This document shows, piece after piece, positions 59,665 through 64,000 of a DNA stretch of 64,000 bases; position 1 is the stretch's first letter; every line of letters starts with the position of its first letter. The notes under the pieces are model-generated. The model was given only the letters and a program-made list of their open reading frames with translations. It was not told the origin of the DNA and made no database searches. The position numbers were made by a program, and so were the translations under genes. Source of the stretch: an uncultured Lachnospiraceae bacterium (GTDB lineage Bacteria; Bacillota; Clostridia; Lachnospirales; Lachnospiraceae); the NCBI GenBank assembly GCA_910588955.1, contig CAJURQ010000001.1, positions 124,001-188,000 of the forward strand. Reading direction: 5' to 3'.

Positions 59665-60389
59665 TTTTGGGTGGGAGCTGCCGTTTCTTCCTCCTCGGCG
59701 TCCTCTGCCGCATACTGCTCCAACAGGCGCATGCCTGCGGTTTCGGTTACGGGCAGGGAGAAGACAACGGATTTTGCCTTGGTGGTGAGTCCCGCCTCAT
59801 CCATGACGGCGCGCATGATGGCGTTTTTCTGTTCCTTTTTGACGACGATAAAAATGATTTCCTTCTCGGAGGCGAGGGTGACGCCGAGGAATTTGTCGGC
59901 ACTCTCCATGCCGGTGCCTTTGGCGTGGATGACCGTGCCGCCGCCCGCCTGCATTTTTCTGGCGGCGTCCATGATCATTTCGGTGTAACCCTGATTGGCG
60001 ATGATGACTAAAAGTTCGTATTTGGTGTCTTTCAAAACTGTTTCCTCCCCATTTTCAAAGGTTTCTTCCCCCGTCAGGAAACGGAGCTGACGAAAACCGC
60101 CGATGCTTGCAAGCGGGATGATGAATGCGACGCCCGTGCCGGGAATGTCGATGCGCATTTCCCGTTCCAGACCGCTTTTCAGTTTTTTCCATGTCTTTTT
60201 TGTGACGATGGAGAAAATAACAGCCTTTTCCGTGCCGTCCAGACCGAAATAGTCCATCAACTCGTTGGTGGCGGTTCCGCCTCCAAGCGTGATGAAGTTG
60301 ACCGGTACGTTGTTTCTGTCGTAGAATGCCGCAAATTCCTTCGTGCGGTCTCTTGTGATGATGGCAGTCATCATATACAGTTCACTCAT
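59661..60389 (-). CDS. Tandem PII-like regulatory protein
   Basis: 242 residues made of two PII-like beta-alpha-beta halves. First half: YMMTAIITRDRTKEFAAFYDR, AVIFSIVTKKTWKKL, GTGVAFIIPLASIGG. Second half: ELLVIIANQGYTEMIMDAARK, EIIFIVVKKEQKNAIMRAV, SVVFSLPVTETAGM. PII proteins sense nucleotides or nitrogen state and bind a membrane or enzyme partner. It is encoded 66 bases downstream of a DUF1538 membrane protein gene on the same strand, the likely partner. No T-loop tyrosine or uridylylation motif was recognised. The ligand is unknown. GGAGG precedes the ATG. Confidence 0.8.
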   Translation of the reverse strand: MSELYMMTAIITRDRTKEFAAFYDRNNVPVNFITLGGGTATNELMDYFGLDGTEKAVIFSIVTKKTWKKLKSGLEREMRIDIPGTGVAFIIPLASIGGFRQLRFLTGEETFENGEETVLKDTKYELLVIIANQGYTEMIMDAARKMQAGGGTVIHAKGTGMESADKFLGVTLASEKEIIFIVVKKEQKNAIMRAVMDEAGLTTKAKSVVFSLPVTETAGMRLLEQYAAEDAEEEETAAPTQN

Positions 60390-60455
60390 GGATATCCTCC
60401 GTTTTTATATGCGCAGACCTCGGCACGGCGGGCAAAGGGTTTCCTGCCCGCTCCA

Positions 60456-62003
60456 TCAAAGTTCGATAATAACATCTTCCACCTCAGATGTAACCACAGG
60501 CACAAGTCCTGCAAGCCGGCGTTTCTTCCTGCCGGATGCTTTCTGCCGCTGGGACAGCAGTCCGAGAAGCTGGATGGTAATAAGCGGCGTCATTGCCACC
60601 ATCGCTACAATGCCGAAGGCGTCCGTCACGATACTGCCGCCGACAGCGCCGCACGCACCCTGTGCGAGAGGGAGCAGAAACGCTGCGGTCATGGGACCGG
60701 AGGCAACGCCGCCGGAGTCAAAGGCAATGGCGGTATAGATTTTCGGCACGAAGAACGAGATGCCGAGGGCGAAGGCATATCCGGGAATCAGAAACCACAT
60801 GACGGAGATGCCGGTCAGCACGCGAAGCATGGCAATCCCGAGGGATATGGCAACACCCACGGAGAGACAGGTTCCCATGGAGCCTGCGGAGATGGCGCCG
60901 TCCGTTATCTCCTCCACCTGTTTGTTCAGCACGTAGACGGCGGGCTCCGCCTTTACGATAAAGAAGCCCATAACCATCGCGATCGGGATCAAAAACCATG
61001 GGTTCGACGAGAACCCCAATATCTGCCCGAGATAGTTCCCGGCGGGCATAAAGCCTACGTTTACGCCTGTCATAAACAGGACCAGTCCGATGTATGTGTA
61101 GGCGAGACCGATCAGCATTTTGGAGAGGGTACGTTTGGAAAGCTTCAGTACCGCAATCTGGAACAGTCCGAAGAAAAGCACGATAGGAAAGAGGGAGACA
61201 GCGATCTCCGCTATGTAGGTGGGAAATCCCTGATGGAACAGTGACCACAGTTCCACGGAGGTTTCCACCGAGGGAATGACCGGCGGCACATAGCTGCTCT
61301 CGCCGGGATGATAGATCATGCCGAGGATCAGGACAGATACGATGGGACCGATGGAGCAGAGCGCCACAAGACCAAAGCTGTCGTCCGCGGCGTGGCGGTC
61401 GTTACGGATGGCTGCGACGCCCACGCCGAGAGCCATAATAAAGGGCACAGTCATGGGACCGGTAGTCACACCGCCGGAATCGAATGCAACGCTTAAAAAA
61501 TCATCCGGCACAAAGAGAGCCAGCACGAAGACAAGGATATAGAACACAATAAGCAAAGGCGGCAGGGGGATGCGAAACAGCATACGAAGCAGGGCAATGA
61601 CCAGAAAGAGAGCCACGCCGCCTGCCACCGCGCCGATCAGAATACCGTTTGGGATGGAGGGCACCTGTCCGGCAAGTACCTGCAGGTCAGGCTCCGATAC
61701 GGTGATGATAAAGCCCAAAAGGAAAGAGAGTGAGACAATAACGCTCACCTTTTTGCTCCTAGTCATGCAGGTGCCGACCTTCTCGCCCATAGGGGACATG
61801 GCGAGCTCTGCGCCCAGCGTGAAAAACATCATGCCGAGGATCAGCAGAACCGCACCGATCAGGAAGCATAGGAGGATGCTGGGGGAGATTGGAGCCACGG
61901 AAAAGCACAAAAAGAGCACGATGACAATGATCGGCAGCACAGCCACCAATGCCTCGCGCAGTTTCTCTATCAGTTTTCCACGTAAAATTGTTTTTGCCCG
62001 CAA
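60456..62003 (-). CDS. DUF1538 integral membrane protein
   Basis: 515 residues with about 12 hydrophobic helices arranged as two homologous halves. Each half contains the same signature, FDSGGVTTGPMTVPF near residue 180 and FDSGGVASGPMTAAF near residue 425, and each signature precedes an aliphatic helix. Such a duplicated motif with Asp, Ser and Gly in a broken helix is what one expects at the substrate or ion site of a secondary transporter, but the substrate of DUF1538 is not known to me. The start is a TTG at 62003 with GAGGTGAT just upstream. Followed by the PII-like gene. Confidence 0.85.
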   Translation of the reverse strand: MRAKTILRGKLIEKLREALVAVLPIIVIVLFLCFSVAPISPSILLCFLIGAVLLILGMMFFTLGAELAMSPMGEKVGTCMTRSKKVSVIVSLSFLLGFIITVSEPDLQVLAGQVPSIPNGILIGAVAGGVALFLVIALLRMLFRIPLPPLLIVFYILVFVLALFVPDDFLSVAFDSGGVTTGPMTVPFIMALGVGVAAIRNDRHAADDSFGLVALCSIGPIVSVLILGMIYHPGESSYVPPVIPSVETSVELWSLFHQGFPTYIAEIAVSLFPIVLFFGLFQIAVLKLSKRTLSKMLIGLAYTYIGLVLFMTGVNVGFMPAGNYLGQILGFSSNPWFLIPIAMVMGFFIVKAEPAVYVLNKQVEEITDGAISAGSMGTCLSVGVAISLGIAMLRVLTGISVMWFLIPGYAFALGISFFVPKIYTAIAFDSGGVASGPMTAAFLLPLAQGACGAVGGSIVTDAFGIVAMVAMTPLITIQLLGLLSQRQKASGRKKRRLAGLVPVVTSEVEDVIIEL

Positions 62004-62212
62004 GAAATCACCTCATGTTAAGAATATTTCGCATGGAATGACAGTTTTTTGTCAATAAGATTATCTATGTTATTATCTTATAATGAATCGGGAGACTTGG
62101 CAAGGGAAGAGTGAAAAATTGAGAAACCGGCGCACGGCTTGCGAAGCGGGGGCAGAAATGCTATGATTAGCGGGAAAAGGAGTCACAGCCGGGCTGTGAC
62201 ATGGAGGGAAAG

Positions 62213-63211
62213 ATGTCTGGCAGAATGATTGAGACAAATCTCATAGAGGAAGATATCAAGATAGAGGGCTCGCTGCGCCCGCAGAGCCTTGTTGACTATA
62301 TTGGTCAGGAAAAGGTGAAGGACAATCTCAAGATTTACATCGAGGCGGCGAAGCAGAGGGGGGATGCGTTGGACCACGTGCTGTTTTACGGTCCGCCCGG
62401 GCTTGGAAAGACGACCCTTGCGGGCATTATCGCGAACGAGATGGGCGTACATATGAAGGTCACGAGCGGTCCGGCGATCGAGAAACCGGGGGAGATGGCG
62501 GCGATTCTCAACAATTTGCAGGAGGGCGATCTGCTCTTTGTGGACGAGATTCATAGATTAAACCGGCAGGTGGAGGAAGTGTTGTATCCCGCTATGGAGG
62601 ATTATGCCATTGATATTATGATTGGCAAGGGACCGACGGCGCGCTCTATCCGTCTGGATCTGCCCCATTTTACGCTGGTGGGGGCGACGACCCGGGCGGG
62701 TCTTCTGACCGCGCCGCTCAGAGATCGCTTCGGCATGATTCACAGGCTGGAGTTTTACACGGTGAAGGAGCTTACGGTCATCATCAGACAGTCGGCGAAA
62801 AAGCTCGGCGTGGAGATCGATGAGAAGGGAGCCGTGGAGCTGGCGAGAAGGAGCCGGGGGACGCCGCGCCTTGCAAACCGCATTCTGAAACGGGTGAGGG
62901 ATTTCGCGCAGGTAAAGTATGACGGCGCGATCACGGAGGAAGTGGCGAAGGTGGCGCTCGACCTGATGGATGTGGACAAGATGGGGCTGGATCATGTGGA
63001 CAGAAACATTCTCATGACCATGATGGAGAAGTTTAAGGGTGGTCCGGTGGGGCTTGACACGCTGGCGGCGGCGATCGGCGAGGACGCCGGGACGATAGAG
63101 GATGTGTACGAGCCTTATCTGATCCAGAACGGTTTCCTTAACCGCACGCCGCGGGGAAGGATGGTCACGGATCTGGCATATCGGCATTTCGGACTTGAAA
63201 TTCCGTCCTAA
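62213..63211 (+). CDS. ruvB: Holliday junction branch migration helicase RuvB
   Basis: AAA+ motor that drives branch migration with RuvA. 332 residues: Walker A GPPGLGKTTLA, Walker B LLFVDEIHRL, sensor GATTRAGLLTAPLRDRFG with the Arg finger, and a C-terminal winged helix (RTPRGRMVTDLAYRHFG). The ATG at 62213 follows GGAGGG by 4 bases; ATG 62201 lies before the site. It is separated from ruvA by an exporter and the PII/DUF1538 pair. Confidence 0.95.
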   Translation: MSGRMIETNLIEEDIKIEGSLRPQSLVDYIGQEKVKDNLKIYIEAAKQRGDALDHVLFYGPPGLGKTTLAGIIANEMGVHMKVTSGPAIEKPGEMAAILNNLQEGDLLFVDEIHRLNRQVEEVLYPAMEDYAIDIMIGKGPTARSIRLDLPHFTLVGATTRAGLLTAPLRDRFGMIHRLEFYTVKELTVIIRQSAKKLGVEIDEKGAVELARRSRGTPRLANRILKRVRDFAQVKYDGAITEEVAKVALDLMDVDKMGLDHVDRNILMTMMEKFKGGPVGLDTLAAAIGEDAGTIEDVYEPYLIQNGFLNRTPRGRMVTDLAYRHFGLEIPS

Positions 63212-63302
63212 GACAGCTATAATAGGAGTGATAGTATAGGTACAGTGTGACTATAGAGTCGGAGGCTGAATAGTTACGGTACAGCGATGGAGGGGCGCTC
63301 CT

Positions 63303-63716
63303 ATGTCAACAAAAACAGATACAGAAGTAATTATCGCCGGCAAGGTTTTCACGCTGAGCGGTTATGAGAGTGAGGAGTACCTGCAGAGGGTTGCGTCCTA
63401 CATAAACAATAAAATAGCCGAGTATAACAAGATTGACAGTTTCAGACGGCAGCCGATGGACACCCAGAACGTGCTGCTGCAGCTCAATATCGCGGATGAT
63501 TATTTTAAGGCGAAAAAGCAGATCGGTATTCTGGAAGAGGATTTGAAGAGCAAGAACGACGAAGTGTATGCGCTGAAACATGATTTGATCGCGGCGCAGA
63601 TGAAGCTGGAAAATACGGAGAAAAACGTGAAGAGCCTTCAGCGGGAGGCGACCGAAAATGCGAAGCAGATTGTGCGCATGGAGACGGAGCTAAAAGAGCG
63701 CAAAGGGAAACAATAG
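63303..63716 (+). CDS. zapA: Cell division protein ZapA
   Basis: 137 residues. The globular start (TEVIIAGKVFTLSGYESEEYLQRVASYINNKI) is the ZapA fold, followed by a long coiled coil (residues 65-135). ZapA cross-links FtsZ filaments at the division ring. Length is slightly above the usual 85-110 because of the extended coiled coil. Downstream comes a terminator and then a U32 peptidase gene, the typical clostridial order. Confidence 0.88.
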   Translation: MSTKTDTEVIIAGKVFTLSGYESEEYLQRVASYINNKIAEYNKIDSFRRQPMDTQNVLLQLNIADDYFKAKKQIGILEEDLKSKNDEVYALKHDLIAAQMKLENTEKNVKSLQREATENAKQIVRMETELKERKGKQ

Positions 63717-63730
63717 AGCGATAACATTAT

Positions 63731-63758
63731 GGAGCAGACACAGAGTTCTGCTCCTTTT
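63731..63758 (+). terminator. Terminator of zapA
   Basis: GGAGCAGA / TCTGCTCC with an 8-base loop, followed by TTTT. Confidence 0.8.
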
Positions 63759-63803
63759 ATGCGCAGACCCGCATTATGGATGTTTAGAAATCGGGGTAAG
63801 GGA

Positions 63804-64000
63804 ATGGGAGAACGAGTGGAGCTGCTCGCTCCGGCAGGGAACTACGACGCCTTTCTGGGTGCGGTAAATGCCGGTGCGGATGCGGTATATCTGGGCGGAC
63901 AGCAGTTTGGCGCCCGTGCTTTCGCGGATAATTTCACGCAAGAGGAGATTGTCCGTGCGCTTCGCGTCGCCCATTTTTACGGGAAAAAGGTTTACCTCAC
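63804..64000 (+). CDS. Peptidase U32 family protein, 3' truncated by window edge
   Basis: The first 65 residues (VELLAPAGNYDAFLGAVNAGADAVYLGG, then FGARAFADNFT) match the start of the U32 family, whose members include TrhP/RlhA RNA hydroxylation enzymes and collagenase-like proteins. The rest lies beyond the window. A GGGGTAAGGG stretch precedes the ATG. Subtype cannot be told from this part. Confidence 0.85.
   Translation, partial: MGERVELLAPAGNYDAFLGAVNAGADAVYLGGQQFGARAFADNFTQEEIVRALRVAHFYGKKVYL

Noticed and set aside
1..64000. CRISPR arrays, tRNA or rRNA genes, insertion sequences
   Set aside because: No evenly spaced repeats, cloverleaf arms, transposase motifs or rRNA core sequences were recognised on reading either strand.

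Overview
The window looks like a chromosomal segment of an anaerobic, spore-related Clostridia species, most likely family Lachnospiraceae. The evidence is AGGAGG-type ribosome binding sites, frequent TTG and GTG starts, many intrinsic terminators, a T-box leader, a SpoIID-type protein, a CotH-type protein and a SleB-type hydrolase, meso-diaminopimelate dehydrogenase, an ATP-type PEP carboxykinase, and serine-rich surface proteins with SVSEN motifs. There is no CRISPR array, rRNA, recognisable tRNA or intact mobile element.

Region 1-14.3 kb: a 3'-truncated AP2/HNH-like gene, a cell wall hydrolase, threonine synthase, citrate synthase behind a 5'-terminal hairpin, deoC, a short flagellin-like gene behind a highly folded leader, pckA, and a signalling block. 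That block is a hybrid histidine kinase with Hpt domain, a response regulator with one dead and one live receiver, and a diguanylate cyclase lacking the inhibitory site. It is followed by an AT-rich pair made of a DUF3990 gene (ADP-ribosyltransferase-like motifs) and its partner.

Region 14.3-21.5 kb: a probable 6S RNA with its own promoter and terminator, ddh, a decayed patch (frameshifted AraC regulator plus the tail of an iron alcohol dehydrogenase), D-lyxose isomerase, a SpoIID-type wall enzyme, an iron-sulfur protein and a YihY-type membrane protein.

Region 21.5-35.2 kb: a phenylalanine T-box, pheS, a tautomerase, pheT, a hexapeptide acetyltransferase, an M18 aminopeptidase, queA, a CotH protein, then a divergent unit (HTH regulator on the minus strand; membrane acyltransferase and an unusual Ser/Thr kinase on the plus strand), a PilZ protein and a VanZ-like protein.

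Region 35.2-47.7 kb: aroA and tyrA on the minus strand, panE-like reductase, a divergent EF-G paralogue with non-canonical GTPase motifs, a 1571-residue secreted surface protein with Ig-like repeats and a beta-helix, and a chemoreceptor.

Region 47.7-64 kb: leuS, a secreted hypothetical protein, a PHP phosphatase, three small minus-strand genes (one with a duplicated Cys/Trp membrane motif), an XRE regulator with a palindromic operator, a NusG-II protein with a prenyl-synthase-I/Gx-type membrane partner, ruvA, a heterodimeric ABC exporter, a tandem PII-like protein paired with a DUF1538 membrane protein, ruvB, zapA and the start of a U32 peptidase gene.

The best candidates for undescribed biology are the PII-like/DUF1538 pair, the EF-G paralogue, the DUF3990 pair, the 6S-like RNA and the structured leaders. 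All functional statements rest on reading motifs by eye; no database search or folding program was run.
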